64,000 nt of DNA from Symbiodinium natans (lineage: Eukaryota > Sar > Dinophyceae > Suessiales > Symbiodiniaceae), in contig CAJNDS010002232.1 of the NCBI GenBank assembly GCA_905221605.1, positions 265,246 to 329,245 on the forward strand, given 5' to 3'. How positions within the stretch are numbered: the first letter of the stretch is position 1; each line of letters starts with the position of its first letter. Below the pieces are notes generated by a model. The model was not told the origin of the DNA. It searched no databases and saw only the letters and a program-made list of their open reading frames with translations. The translations under genes and the position numbers were made by a program. Shown here piece after piece: positions 45,632 to 57,986 of this stretch.

Positions 45632-45701
45632 CTGAAATCACAGCCCCTCAACCCTAAACCTAACCCCTCACCCCTCAACCCTCAACCCTCACCCCTCACC
45701 C

Positions 45702-45747
<46 letters not shown>

Positions 45748-45909
45748 ACCCTAAACCCTAAACCCCTAAACCCCTAAACCCCTAAACCCCTAAACCCCTA
45801 AACCCCTAAACCCCGAAACCCGAGACCTAAGTCATGGAATCCCCGGCGCGGCATCCGCGTTGCTGCCATTCAACAGCTGGGCGCACACAGCCCAACTTGC
45901 TTCCTCGCG

Positions 45910-46225
45910 GGGTTTAAGGTTTAGGGTTTAGGGTTTTTAGGGTTTTTAGGGTTTTTAGGGTTTTTAGGGTTTTTAGGGTTTTTAGGGTTTTTAGGGTTTT
46001 TAGGGTTTTTAGGGTTTTTAGGGTTTTTAGGTTTTTTAGGGTTTTTAGGGTTTTTAGGGTTTTTAGGGTTTTTAGGGTTTTTAGGGTTTTTAGGGTTTTT
46101 AGGGTTTTTAGGGTTTTTAGGGTTTTTAGGGTTTTTAGGGGTTTTAGGGTTTTTAGGGTTTTTAGGGTTTTTAGGGGTTTTAGGGTTTTTAGGGTTTTTA
46201 GGGTTTTTAGGGTTTTTAGGGTTTA
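45910..46225 (+). repeat. Array of GGGTTTTTA 9-mers
   Basis: About 33 units with two extra T's relative to the telomere heptamer, highly homogeneous, flanked by standard units. Confidence 0.95.
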
Positions 46226-46283
46226 GGGTTTAGGGCTTACGGCGCAGGGCTGCAGATGCGCTGCCTTACCCTGAACCCTCAAC

Positions 46284-49200
46284 CTTAGCAGCCCGGATCC
46301 AGGAACTTTGGGGGGTTCAGGGGGTTGGGTGTCTTGCTGAAAGGTCTCGGGCCTTCGGGGCTAGGATCCCCATACCGTAAACCCTAACCCCTAAAGCCCT
46401 TCGCAGCCTCTGCTTTCGTCTGGTGAAACCAGCCACCGGGGAAGAGGAGCAGCTCACCAGCTTCTTGGACAACTTCGTAGCCTGGGAGGGTTTAGGGTTT
46501 AGGGTTTAGGGTTTAGGGTTTAGGGTTTAGGGTTTAGGGTTTAGGGTTTAGGGTTTAGGGTTTAGGGTTTAGGGTTTAGGGTTTAGGGTTTAGGGTTTAG
46601 GGTTTAGGGTTTAGGCTTTTTTTGAAATCTGGAATCGCAAGCGGGACGACATCCTCCAGAGGTGAGACTGAAACTCGTGGCCTCCAAATCACTACTCCCA
46701 GCATTCTTGTGTTTAGGGTTTAGGTTTAGGGCTCAGTAATTTGAGGTCTTTGGGCTCAACCCAGCACCTGCAACCCCAAACCCAGAACCGCTTAGGGTTT
46801 AGGTTTCAGGGTTAGGGTTTAGGGTGTAGGGTTTACCCTACGTCGCTCGCCTGTCCAAGGACTCTGCTCAAAGAGGTCTGTCTGAGTATTCCAGCTTCCA
46901 GCAATGGAGAGGAGCCTGAGGCTAAGGATTTAAGGCTGGCTGGGTGTTTTCTCGGGCTTTCAGGTTGAGGGGGCAGGGGTTTGGATTTAGGGTTCAGGGT
47001 TTTTAGGGTGGGCTAGGCGGTTTGGGGTTTGGGAGGGCAAGCAAAAGGGGGGGTGGGCGGGTGGTGGAACCCCCCCAACCCCCCCCAAGCCCCCCCCTAA
47101 ACCCCTCCAAACCCCCCCAAACCCCCGGGTTTGGGGTTTCGGGGGGGGGGGTTTGGGGTCGTTTCGGGGTTTCCAAACCCCCGCCCCCCTCAAACCCCCG
47201 CCCAAACCCCCCCCAAACCCCCCCCACACCCCCAAACCCCCTCAACCCCCTCAACCCCCGGAGTGCCCCTGGCCCCCCTAAACCCCCCTAAACCCCCTAA
47301 ACCCCCTAAACCCCCTAAAACCCCCTAAGCCCCCTAAGCCCCCTAAGCCCCCTAAGCCCCCTAAGCCCCCTAAGCCCCCTAAGCCCCCCAAACCCCTAAA
47401 CCCCCTACCCCTAAACCCCCTAAACCCCCTAAACCCCCTAAACCCCCTAAACCCCCCAAACGCCCTAACGCCCTAAACCCCCTAACCCCCTAACCGCCTA
47501 AACGCCCCCAAACGCCCCCAAACTCCCCAAACCCCCCAAACCCCCAAACCCCCTAACCCCCTAAACCCCCTAAACCCCCTAACCCCCTAAACCCCCTAAA
47601 CCCCCTAAACCCCCTAAACCCCCATAAACCCCCTTAAACCCTAAACCCTAACCCCTAAACCCTAAACCCTAAACCCCAAACCCTAAACCCCAAACCCTAA
47701 ACCCTAAACCCTCGCTTCTTTCAAGGAGCTCTTCGCCGGCAGGGCCATGGAGACCAAAGGGCTCCCGCCAAGTGCAGAGCGCCTCCACCCCCGCATCGGA
47801 GGGGGAAGGAGGAGTTGGGGTTTAGGGTTTAGGGTTTAGGGTTTAGGGTTTAGGGTTTAGGGTTTAGGGTTTAGGGTTTAGGGTTTAGGGTTTAGGGTTT
47901 AGGGTTTAGGGTTTAGGGTTTAGGGTTTAGGGTTTAGGGTTTAGGGTTTAGGGTTAGGTTTAGGGTTTAGGGTTTAGGGTTTAGGGTTTAGGGTTTAGGG
48001 TTTAGGGTTTAGGGTTTAGGGTTTAGGGTTTAGGGTTTAGGGTTTAGGGTTTAGGGTTTAGGGTTTAGGGTTTAGGGTTTAGGGTTTAGGGTTTAGGGTT
48101 GAGGGTTGAGGGTTGAGGGTTTAGGGTTTAGGGTTTAGGGTTTAGGGTTTAGGGTTTAGGGTTTAGGGTTTAGGGTTTAGGGTTTAGGGTTTAAGGGTTT
48201 AAGGGTTTAAGGGTTTAGGGTTTAGGGTTTAGGGCTTAGGTTTTCGGGTTAAAGCCCTTAAAGCCCTTTCAACCCTAAACCCCTGACCCCTAAACCTCAA
48301 CCCCCTAACCCCCTAAATTGTAGGGGCTTCGGGTTTATAAGGTTTAGAGTTCAGGGGTTCAGGGGCTCAAGGTTTAGGGGGCTTAGGGGCGAGGGCAGGC
48401 CTAGGGGTGTTAAAAGTTGCTTAAATAGCCCTGGTTAGAAGCACCCCGTGAACCTCCGAACATCTTTGCTCCCAGCAAAACGGCCTTCGGAGCTTACACA
48501 GCAGAGTTGTTGAAGTAAGGTGCATTCACCAGGGTTCAGGGTTCAGGGTTTAGGGTTCAGGGTTTAGGGTTTAGGGTTTAGGGTTTAGGGTTTAGGGTTT
48601 AGGGTTTAGGGTTTAGGGTTTAGGGTTTAGGCGTTAGAGTTAAGGGTTTAGGGTACAGGGTTTAGGCTTTCTGGGTACTCCCAGGGTCGCTGAACCCTGC
48701 TGAACCCCCCAAACCCTGAACCCCCAAATCCTACACTCCAAAACCTTACACTCTTTATTTGCACCCCTCAACCCCTAAACCTCTAGACCCTGAACCACTG
48801 AACCCTAAGCCCCCTAACTCTATAGACCACTGAGCCCTAAACCCCAAAGCCCTGAACCTCAAGGTCCATCAAAGTAGGCACCCCTAAACCCTAAACCCTA
48901 AACCCTAAACCCTAAACCCTAAACCCTAAACCCTAAACCCTAACCCCAAAACCCCGAAGGAGCCAACCTCTGCAGCGGCAGGCGTGTTGGGAAGGAGCCG
49001 CCACCGCTTCCCTGAGCACCAAGAATTTTCAAGGGTAAGCTCCCCTTAAAGGACCAGCGACAAGCTTTCTTGGCCCTGAACCCTAAACCCTAAACCCTAA
49101 ACCCTAAACCCTAAACCCTAAACCCTAAACCCTAAACCCTAAACCCTAAACCCTAAACCCTAAACCCTAAACCTAATTAAACCTAAACCCTAAACCCTTA

Positions 49201-49699
49201 ACCCTTACTTCCAGCTCGGCCCTGAACGCTTGCACCCCGAAAGCCCTCACGAAAACCAGAAAGAATCCCAAATGACAGGTTTAGGGTTTAGGGTTTCGGG
49301 TTTAGGGCTTATTGCGCCCCCCAAGCCTCTGATATACCAATAGCTATCTTAGATACATTAAAGCCTTCGATTGCGGCTGAGCAGCTCCCTGCTAGCAACA
49401 GGTTCCAGCCCGTCCAGTCGAAATGGTCGGCGTGCCTCAGCTTCACCCCGAAATTCTGATCCGGTCAGCCCTCAAGCCGATAATGTCCCTTTCTATGGGT
49501 ACTCTGCATACTAGGGGCCGCTTTTGGACCATAGTCTAGAAAGAAGTTGCCATCTGGGGGTTGGAGTTTACGCCTTAGGGGTTGGGTTTGGGATTTGAAC
49601 CCAATGCCTAAGGATATGTCTGAACCATGAGTTCGCGCCCCAGTCGCGCGAAGTCAAACAGGATTCCGTGATGGAAGAGGTATTGGGTGCGCCGGTCAA
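46284..49699 (-). CDS. JmjC/cupin-8-like oxygenase gene, spliced
   Basis: Minus-strand exons: 49626-49699 (RRTQYLFHHGILFDFARLGR), 49503-49535, 49386-49455, 48968-49011, 48454-48492, 47710-47782, 46842-46915, 46617-46667, 46398-46481 and 46284-46305. The order of signatures fits a JmjC/cupin_8 domain: LRHADHFDWTGWNLLLAG (HxD iron ligands), then RKRWRLLPNTPAAAE, then EVVQEAGELLLFPGGWFHQ with the distal His in GWFH. Such proteins are Fe(II)/2-oxoglutarate-dependent hydroxylases or demethylases, nuclear or cytoplasmic. Phases agree from 49626 to 47710 and from 46842 to 46284; the junction between these sets does not match, so an exon is probably missing around 47 kb. GC donors are needed at three exons. 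Substrate unknown; N- and C-termini not fixed. Confidence 0.6.
46398..46481 (-). CDS. JmjC-like exon with the distal iron-binding His
   Basis: CCTCCCAG acceptor, two phase bases, then YEVVQEAGELLLFPGGWFHQ and TKAEAAK. The pattern GE(L/V)LxxPxGWxHQ is the hallmark of the last strands of JmjC/cupin_8 folds. The preceding exon 46617-46667 (SPLEDVVPLAIPDFKK) joins in phase through a GC donor. Confidence 0.6.
47003..47710. repeat. C-rich telomere-variant arrays
   Basis: CCCCCTAAA, CCCCCTAAG and C-run mixtures. They create Pro-rich or Gly-rich ORFs (65-89 codons) on both strands, rejected as genes. Probably intronic in the JmjC-like gene. Confidence 0.9.
48968..49011 (-). CDS. JmjC-like exon KRWRLLPNTPAAAE
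   Basis: GTGCTCAG acceptor, GTTGGC donor. With one base carried from the HxD exon (49386-49455, GC donor) it reads AGRKRWRLLPNTPAAAE, the usual motif after the HxD strand in this family. It then joins 48454-48492 (LRRPFCWEQRCSE) in phase 0. Confidence 0.6.
49386..49455 (-). CDS. JmjC-like exon with the HxD motif
   Basis: GGATCAG acceptor, NFGVKLRHADHFDWTGWNLL then LAG plus one base, followed by GCTGCT as a GC donor. The frame also stays open to a TAA at 49309 if unspliced. His and Asp of HAD are the likely iron ligands. Confidence 0.55.
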
Positions 49700-49967
49700 C
49701 TGCACTTGGCCCGCAGTCGCAGTGTCCTCAGACCTGCCCCCCAGCCTGCCTATCCTAAGCACCAGAAATCCCCCAACGTCATGACGCCATATGCACTCGG
49801 GCTAGCCTTACAAACCCCAAACCCAGGAACCCTAGATCCCCCTGTCCCAATCTGACAACCCTCAACGCCTAAACGCCTAAACCGCTAAGCCATCAACCCC
49901 TGCACCTTTGAGCCTGAAACCCTAAACCCTAAACCCTAAACCCTAAACCCCTTCTGATCCTCCAGAC

Positions 49968-50018
49968 AAGGAGCGTATCGCACTTGGCGCCTGACGAGGT
50001 CTTGTGCTGGATCTTGGG
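49968..50018 (-). CDS. Exon-like island, 17 codons
   Basis: ATATAG acceptor, PKIQHKTSSGAKCDTLL, GTCTGG donor; phase 0-0. May be an upstream exon of the JmjC-like gene, but the phase to 49626-49699 does not match directly. The plus strand is also open here. Confidence 0.35.
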
Positions 50019-50343
50019 CTATATTAAAACGTGGACGCCGAGGCTACCAAAGATTTTAGGGTTCAGGGCTTTAAGAACCTACTGGTTTCTGTTAGGCTGT
50101 GCAGTCTTTCGTTCGGCTAGACCACTGCTGAGTTGCGGAGCCCCCTCAGGGGTAACCCTGAACCCAAAACCCTAAACCCTCCCAGGCATGCCCGCCAAAA
50201 GCCTTGGGAAGCCTCCAGACACCTTGGGAACCCCTGGCAGCCCTAGCCCTAAACCCTAAACCCTAAACCCTAAACCCTAAACCCTAACCCCTAACCCCTA
50301 ACCTAAACCCTAAACCCTAAACCCTAAACCCTAAACCCTAAAC

Positions 50344-50381
50344 CTTAGCCCTGGAAGCTTCCCAGGGCTGAGGTTGCAAGC
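50344..50381 (-). CDS. Exon-like island, 12 codons
   Basis: TTTTGGAG acceptor adjacent to family A copy 7, then LQPQPWEASRAK, then GTTTAG from the telomere repeat as donor. Confidence 0.35.
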
Positions 50382-50392
50382 CTCCAAAAGGT

Positions 50393-50493
50393 TTGGGATG
50401 TTCCCCGTTGTACTCACAATCGTGAATAGGGATGATAACAAGGGGTACTATCATCCCCATTAAGGACTGTAAGTATAGGGGGGAACATCCCAA
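50393..50493. mobile_element. Inverted-repeat element family A, copy 7
   Basis: Full-length copy, TTGGGATGTTCCCCG to GGGGGGAACATCCCAA. Its left end lies 11 bp from an exon-like island. Confidence 0.8.
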
Positions 50494-51124
50494 GCCTTAG
50501 TTTACCCCTGCGACCTTTTCGCTTGGTCCGGGGGTTGGGTGGGGGTGTCGTATTTTTCCATCTTTAAGGCTAAACACCCTAAACCCTAACCCTAAAGCCT
50601 AAACCCTAAACCCTAACCCTGAACCCTCAACCCTAAACCCCCCCACCTGGGCCGAAACCCTGAACCCCCCTCGAGAAGGAAAGGTTTGCTCTCGAAAAGC
50701 CTGGAAAGCCTGGTTGGCCTCCAAAAGCCTCCGAAACCCGAATGCTGCCCCCTAAACCCTAAACCCTAAACCCTAAACCCTAAACCCTAAACCCTAAACC
50801 CTAAACCCCTTTTAATGCGGCGTGTCCCCGTGCCCTTTCGCAAGATTTCCAACCAAATGGCTCAGGGCTAATTGAGCGTTGCCGAGTTCGGGGTACCTTG
50901 TTGGGCTCCCCTTATTATAACAAGGGCTTTCTACTATCTGCGGGTCTATTGTAGGGTTCCCTTATTTTCTTGGGTGCTGAGTTCATAAGCCCCCCAAAAA
51001 ATGTACACTTTCAGTTCTATAGGGGATTGTAGTATCCCAAAAAGTGTAAAGTGTACTCACTCAACCACTAAGTTTTCGTAGACACCCCAACTCTGGAGCC
51101 GTTTTTAGGAGCCACAGCATCCAC

Positions 51125-51167
51125 CCAGCCTTTCGAAGCACCGAAGAGGCAGAGCCTCCACAGGGAT
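51125..51167 (-). CDS. Exon-like island, 14 codons
   Basis: CCAAGCAG acceptor, IPVEALPLRCFERL plus one base, GTGGAT donor. Confidence 0.35.
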
Positions 51168-53324
51168 CTGCTTGGAGGTCTCATGTGCAGTTTCGGGTTT
51201 CGGGTTTAGGGTTTAGGTTTTAGGGTTTGGGGTTTAGGGTTTAAGGTTTCGGGTTTCGGGTTTCGGGTTCGGGGTTCGGGGTTTGGAGTGTGGGGTTTAG
51301 GGTTAAGGGTTTCACTTGGCGGTTCACGGATCGCTATAGCTGGGGCATACGCAGGGTGCCTTTCTTTTATGCTTGGTTACAACCTCTTCTTTCGGATGGA
51401 ACGGGTTGTTCGGTCTTCTTGTAGGTGTAAGGAAGGGCTAGGTCTTCGGTCTTAGAGTTCACCCAAACCCTAAACACCGATACCCTGAAGCCTAGACCCT
51501 CCGGGTGATTTTGAGGATGAGAGGTTTAGGAACCGATGTTCAAAACTTCCCGCCTGGACGGCCTCAGGTAGCGCGGGAATCGGTCGAAAAGATCCTCCTG
51601 GGGCTCTCCAGAGAACACCAAGACCCCTTAGGCAGGGAACAGCTTTACCGTCGACAATGCGGGGAGGTGTTTTTGTTGAGGGCACTCTTCCCTTTAGGCG
51701 TTTAGGCCGAAAGTCAAACAAAGCGCGCATTTTTCCAACCAAAGCCACCGGCCAGTTCAGCCTAGTCTGTGCCTCCCCATGTCCTGGGCATTGGGGGGGC
51801 CCGGGAACAACCAGCCATGTCCAGAATGCGGGGGCTTTGGTGTTTAGGGTTTAGGGTTTAGGGTTTAGGGTTTAGGGTTTAGGGTTTAGGGTTTAGGGTT
51901 TAGGGTTCAGGGTTCAGGGTTCAGGGTTTAGGGGGAGCAAGGCTTCGTACTTGAAGCGACATTGTCAGCTTGCGCCAATGAGGTCACCGCCCCCAAGTAC
52001 GCTCTAAGAGTCCCCAACTACCCCCATGAAAGTAGCTACCCTTAGTGAGATCTGGACCCAAGGTGACCTAGGAATCATCAAGATGCCCATTTGATTTCAA
52101 GGGGCTTAGACGGGAACCCAACCCTCGAGTAAGGGAATGAGGTCCTTGAGACCGAAGGGCAGCACTTCTTGGGAATTTTAGGGTTTAGGGTTTAGGGTTT
52201 GGGGTTAGGGTTTAGGGTTTAGGGTTTAGGGTTTCGGGTTTCGGGTTTCGGGTTTAGGGTTTAGGTTAAGGGATGTTGGAGCCCTCCGCGACTGCTTGGA
52301 TACTCTCGAGTTTTCAGGCTTTTGGGGCAGTGGAGCCCTTCGAATTTGCCCCCGACTTGGCTCCACCCTAAACCCTAAACCCTAAACCCCAAACCCCAAA
52401 CCCTAAACCCTAAACCCTAGACCCTCAACCCTAAACCCTACGAAGCCCCGAGCCAGAAGTCTGGCCTTCAGGTACTAAACCTTCAACTCAACTGTTCCTT
52501 TGTACCCACGCAAACAATTCTGGTTTAGGGTTTAGGGTTTAGGGTTTAGGGTTTAGGGTTTAGGGTTTAGGGTTTGGGGTTTAGGGACAAGGGACAAGGG
52601 TTTAGGGTTTAGGGTTTAGGGTTTAGGGTTTAGGGTTTAGGGTTTAGGGTTTAGGGTTTAGGGTACATATGCATGTGCAAAAAGCTATGCAGGTGCAACA
52701 ACAGTGCTATACATATAAATAGACATCTACATATACATGTACATGTGCACCTACCTTTACCTCGTGTGGCTTGCTACAACCACGACCGGGCTTGTACACA
52801 CCTGAACCCCAAAAGCCCAGAGGCCTCCCGACCATATCCCTAGACGACCCATTGACCTGCGACGTGGTCCTAAACCCTAACCCCTAAACCCTAAACCCTG
52901 AACCCTAAACCCTAAACCCTAAACACGCTCCTGGAGCGGTAAGGGCAAGCTGGACAGGATCTCCTCCACGAGCTCCTGCACACAGGTCTCTTCGTTTTCG
53001 GCCTTAAGCCTGCCTGGCGCACAGCCCCCGACCCCCCCCACCCCACCCACCCCAAGCCTCGAACTCAAGTGAAAAAAATCCGACGACTCGGAAAACCGAA
53101 TCTTCAGGGTTTAGGGTTAAAGGGGCTTAGGGCTTAGGGCTTAGGGCTCAGGGTTCAGGGTTTAGGGTTTAGGGTTTAGTTTAGGGGATTTAGGTTTGAG
53201 GGTTGAGGGTTTAGGGTTTCGGGTGGGAGGGCACTAACTCAAGGAGTCGCTTCGAAGAGGGTGTAGGGAAAGACCGCAGCCCTCAAGCACTGGGAGGGAC
53301 TTGGGTCTGGGGGATTCCATCTGA

Positions 53325-53600
53325 AGCTTAGGGCTTAGGGCTTAGGGCTTAGGGCTTAGGGCTTAGGGCTTAGGGCTTAGGGCTTAGGGCTTAGGGCTTA
53401 GGGCTTAGGGCTTAGGGCTTAGGGCTTAGGGCTGAGGGCCTTAGGGCTGAGGGCCTTAGGGCTTAGGCCTTAGGGCTTAGGCCTTAGGGCTGAGGGCTTA
53501 GGGCTTAGGGCTTAGGGCTTTAGGGCTTTAGGGCTTCAGGGCTTTAGGGCTTCGGGCTTGGGGCTTGAGGCTTAGGGCTTAAGGTTTAGGGTTTAGGCTT
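53325..53600 (+). repeat. Array of GGGCTTA units
   Basis: About 35 units of GGGCTTA, later mixed with GGGCTGA and GGGCCTTA; a one-base variant of the telomere heptamer. Confidence 0.95.
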
Positions 53601-54229
53601 TAGGGTTGCTTTCGTGCCCAGCACCTTCTGCTGTTTAGAATGTTCAAGAAACCGGCCATGGCTCAGGCTTGAACCTTCCTAGAGACTCCTCTAAACCTCC
53701 AAAACCTCCTAAACCCCCCACTAAACCCTAAACCCTAAACCCTAAAGCCCTAAAGGATAACTCGGCAAATCATGTCGAGACCCCAAGCACAATCAACGGA
53801 ATACTCCTCAACATATATTGGAACCCCACTTATTGCTGAAGGAATCTTAAAGAGACTCCTCGTCGTTGTCGGGCAGCAGGAATTCCTGGGAGGGTGCTAG
53901 AACGTGTTCGGGTTCGGGGCTTAAAGGGCACAAGGCATTTCTTGCGTGACTTGCGCTAACTTTTTAGAGCCAACTTGGGATGCCATCTGAAATCGGGCTC
54001 CTGGCTTGCGATGGGCGCCTGTAGCATCCCCAAAAGCTTCAACCCTAAACCCTAAACCCTAAACCGTAAACCATTCCGACCCCCTATCTTAGCCGGGAGG
54101 CGCTCAGAAAGGCGGCAGGTCCCGAAATCAGGAGGTCGGCCGCGAAGTCGGCCAGGGGCATCGGCCTTTCCTGCGCGGGCGTTGATGCGGTTTTAGGGTT
54201 TAGAGGGTAGAGGGTTTAGGGTTTAGGGT

Positions 54230-54440
<211 letters not shown>

Positions 54441-56163
54441 GTTTGGTTTTGGGCTTAGGGTTAGGGTGAAGGGTTCGGTTCAGGGTTGGCTTCAGGACTT
54501 GGGGGTTAGGGTTTAGGGTTTAGTGTTTAGGGTTAGGGTTAGGGTTTAGGGTTTAGGGTTTAGGGTTTAGGTTTAGGGTGTAGGGTTAGGGTTTAGGGTT
54601 TAGGGTTTAGGGTTAGGTTTTTAGGGTTTAGGGTTTAGGGGGTTTAGGGTTTAGGGTTTAAGGGTTGGGTCTTTGCAGGAGACGCCAGTTCAGATTAGGT
54701 AGCAGGGGGGGGGCGCGATTGCTCGCGATGGCAAGGGGCTCAATGATCAAGGGACTGACGGAGGGACTCTTAGAAGGGACCTTCGGGGGTTCTTTGGGGG
54801 TTACTTCAGGGGACTACTTAGGTATATAGGGACGATAAAAGGTATGGATGGGGGTCTGATTAGACCCTAAACCCTAAACCCTAAACCCTAAACCCTAAAC
54901 CCTAAACCCTAAACCCTAAACCCTAAACCCTAAAGCCCGAACCCAAAACCAGGGTCTCTCCTTATGCCCCTTAAAATGAGCTGCTGTAGGCGGCTTGCAT
55001 GGAATCACGCACGGCGCAGGACAGGCCAAGGTGGAGGAAACCCTAAACCCTAAACCCTAAACCTTAAATCCTAAACCCTAAACCCTAAACCTTAAATCCT
55101 AAACCCTAAACCCGATAAGGTCCCCACAGGCCTGTCGGCCATGCGCACTTGTGCTCCTTGGGCAGGAGACTCCAGGCATTTGGGGGCTGGCCGTTTTGCT
55201 AAGAGGCTTCTTTTTTGACCGTTTCTAATATTTGTAAGATGGCAGCAAATCAGGCAAATGTTCCTTCAAAACTCTTCTGCGTCCAGGGGTTCGACATCCG
55301 ACATTCTTGTTCGGCTAGACTGATTTGAGCGGGTTCTACATAGGGTTTAGGGTTTAGGGTTTAGGGTTTAGGGTTTAGGGTTTAGGGTTTAGGGTTTAGG
55401 GTTTAGGGTTTAGGGTTTAGGGTTTAGGGTTTAGGGTTTCGGGTTTAGGGGTTTCGGGTTTAGGTGCAGGGTGCTGCATGGCCACTTTCTCGGGTAGGTG
55501 GTATAGGGGTGCATGGGGTTTCAGCTTCCGTTCCCTGATGAGTATCCCAAACTTGCGGGTCTTTTTGGTGCCCTTCGCATTTGGTGAGGGTTTAGGGTCT
55601 AAGGTTAGGGTTTGGGGTTGGGGGTTGGGTTTGGGTTTTAGGGTTTAGGGTTTAGGGTTTAGGGTTTAGGGTTTAGGGTTTAGGGTTTAGGGTTTAGGGT
55701 TTAGGGTTTAGGGTTTAGGGTTTAGGGTTTAGGGTTTAGGGTTTAGGGTTTAGGGTTTAGGGTTTAGGGTCAGCATCAGCCCCTAAAACCCCTGAGAACC
55801 GTCTGATCGCGACCCAAGCGGCTGCACTGCAACCTCGCAGCGACCGCAGGAGGCGAGGAGCCTGTAGGATTTCAGGTTGAACGAGGTTTAGGGTTTAGGG
55901 GTTTAGGGGTTTAGGGGTTTAGGGGTTTAGGGGTTTAGGGTTTAGGGTTTAGGGTTTAGGGTTTAGGGTTTAGGGTTTAGGGTTTAGGGTTTAGGGTTTA
56001 GGGTTTAGGGTTTAGTTTTAGGGTTTAGGGTTTAGGGTTTAGGGTTTAGGGTTTAGGGTTTAGGGTTTAGGGTTTAGGGTTTAGGGTTTAGGGTTTAGGG
56101 TTTAGGGTGGTTTAGGGTTTAGGGTGCAGGGTTTTGAGCTGAACAGGGCCTAAGGTTCAAGAC

Positions 56164-56250
56164 TTCGGGGATACGAGGCCTGGACAACCACCGACCCAGC
56201 ACATCGGCTGGCACCGCACCCACCACGGAAAGAGGCTCCTCCAGGGTGGG
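56164..56250 (-). CDS. Exon-like island, 29 codons
   Basis: CTTAAG acceptor, PTLEEPLSVVGAVPADVLGR then WLSRPRIPE, GTCTTG donor; phase 0-0. Strong protein composition; family not recognised. Confidence 0.5.
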
Positions 56251-56591
56251 CTTAAGATTTATGGTTTCGGGTTTAGGGTTTAGGGTTTAGGGTTTAGGGT
56301 CAGGGTTTAAGCGGGGCAATGGAGTTTGGGGTTGTTTCAGGGTTTGTTTAAGCACTTGGGGCGTGACTGTAGGCTGTGCGTGCCTCAGCCAACGGCAAGG
56401 CTATGGCCATCTTGCATGTGTGGAGGTTGACGAGGCCCAGGGTCCGGGGATTGGAGCTTAGGGTTTGGGGTTTGGGTTGAGGGTTCAGGTTTGGGGTTTA
56501 GGGTGTTTAGGGTTTAGGGTTTAGGGTTTAGGGTAGAGGGTTTAGGGTTTAGGGTTTAGGGCGTTTAGGGTTTCGGGTTTGGGGTTCCTAC

Positions 56592-56702
56592 CATCGCAGG
56601 CGTGCAAGCAGCTCTGACGCACAGGAGCTTGGAAAGGGTTGCACAAAGGGCGTGATGAAGTCGAGAAGATACCTTTGCCTCAAGACTCCCATGCAGTTCC
56701 TT
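56592..56702 (-). CDS. Exon-like island, 37 codons
   Basis: GCCTCAG acceptor, then KELHGSLEAKVSSRLHHALC, ATLSKLLCVRAACTPAM, GTAGGA donor; phase 0-0, so it can join 56164-56250 directly. An internal GTATCT offers an alternative donor after ten codons. Confidence 0.5.
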
Positions 56703-57078
56703 CTGAGGCTAGTCGTAACTCCTATCCTAAACCCTAAACCCTAAACCCTAAACCCTAAACCCTAAACCCTAAACCCTAGACCCTAAGACCCTAAGACCCT
56801 GAGAACCACGTCCACATCTGGGGAGCTAGACCCACTCAGTCCTCGATGACGGCGCATCCTGATCTTGCAGAACTGCAAGCGGCTACTGGGAGGTTCATGA
56901 GACGGTGAACCACTTATAACTTCTAAGGGGTTTAGGGTTTAGGGTTTAGGGTTTGGGGTTTGGGGTTTAGGGTTTAGGGTTTAGGGTTTAGGGTTTGGGG
57001 TTTGGGGTTTGGGGTTTGGGGTTTAGAGTTTAGGGTTTAGGATAACTGTACTGATAAATGTACTTATAACCTAAACCC

Positions 57079-57269
57079 GGGAGTAACCTAGGAATAAAAG
57101 GATGCCCTTTCTGGTGTTAAGGGGATTATAAGGGAACCCCAACCCTCAAAAAAGGAAAAGAGGGCCTACTCCCGGCCCTAGTAGCTGTACTTATAGCCAG
57201 ATTAGGGCACTTAAGGGCGTTCTACGTACAGTTATAGTTGGCTAATGAGTACCATGGACCTCCAAGTAC
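57079..57269. mobile_element. Adjacent family D and family B elements
   Basis: 57079-57175 is family D (GGGAGTAACCTAGGAATAAA to GGGCCTACTCCC). 57183-57269 is family B (GTACTTATAGCCAGATTAGG to CCATGGACCTCCAAGTA). They abut with no telomere units between them. Confidence 0.7.
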
Positions 57270-57470
57270 ATTTCGAAATAATTATTAGTAGCATTCCCCT
57301 ATGGTCATTAGATAATAAATATACCAAAACGCTCCCAAAACCCTCCTCTAGTTCCTCAGGCCCCACCGGGCTTTGAAAACGTAACGTTCAGGTTTTAGGA
57401 TTCGAGGCTTTCAGAAGTATATTCCCTAAACGCACTAAACCCTAAACCCTGAACCCGAAACCATGTAAAC

Positions 57471-57567
57471 CCTGCTTGTGGGCTCAGGTAGCAAGGACAT
57501 GTCGGTTAGGTAGCGGAGGCCGCGAGGTGGCGAAATCGTCCAATGTCTGAACCTCCCTTCTGGCATT
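57471..57567 (-). CDS. Exon-like island, 32 codons
   Basis: TATCTCAAG acceptor, one phase base, MPEGRFRHWTISPPRGLRYL then TDMSLLPEPTSR, GTTTAC donor. A shorter alternative from the acceptor GGTTCAG reads TLDDFATSRPPLPNRH and ends at GTCCTT. Confidence 0.45.
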
Positions 57568-57954
57568 CTTGAGATACCCTAAACCCTAAACCCTAAACCC
57601 CAAACCTGAAAAAAGCAACGCGCCCTATGAGTCTAAGTGCCCCTAAGCCCTGAACCCCAAAAAATTCTCCAAGCCCTTGCCAAGTTCAGCCGAAAGGCGT
57701 GGGAACTGGAGGGCCGAAACTGCTCGCACTCTTCCTTTGGGATGTGCTGGGGTCAAGGGGCTAAAGAAGGGACCCATGTTAAGGGACCTTAGGTGTTATT
57801 TTTTTAGGGGCTATAGGAACTATATACCTTAGGGTTTATACAGGGGAATAAATTCTCTTAGCCATAAACCCTAAACCCTAAACCCTAAACCCTAAACCCT
57901 AAACCCTAAACCCTAAACCCTAAACCCTAAACCCTAAACCCTAAACCCTAAACC

Positions 57955-57986
<32 letters not shown>

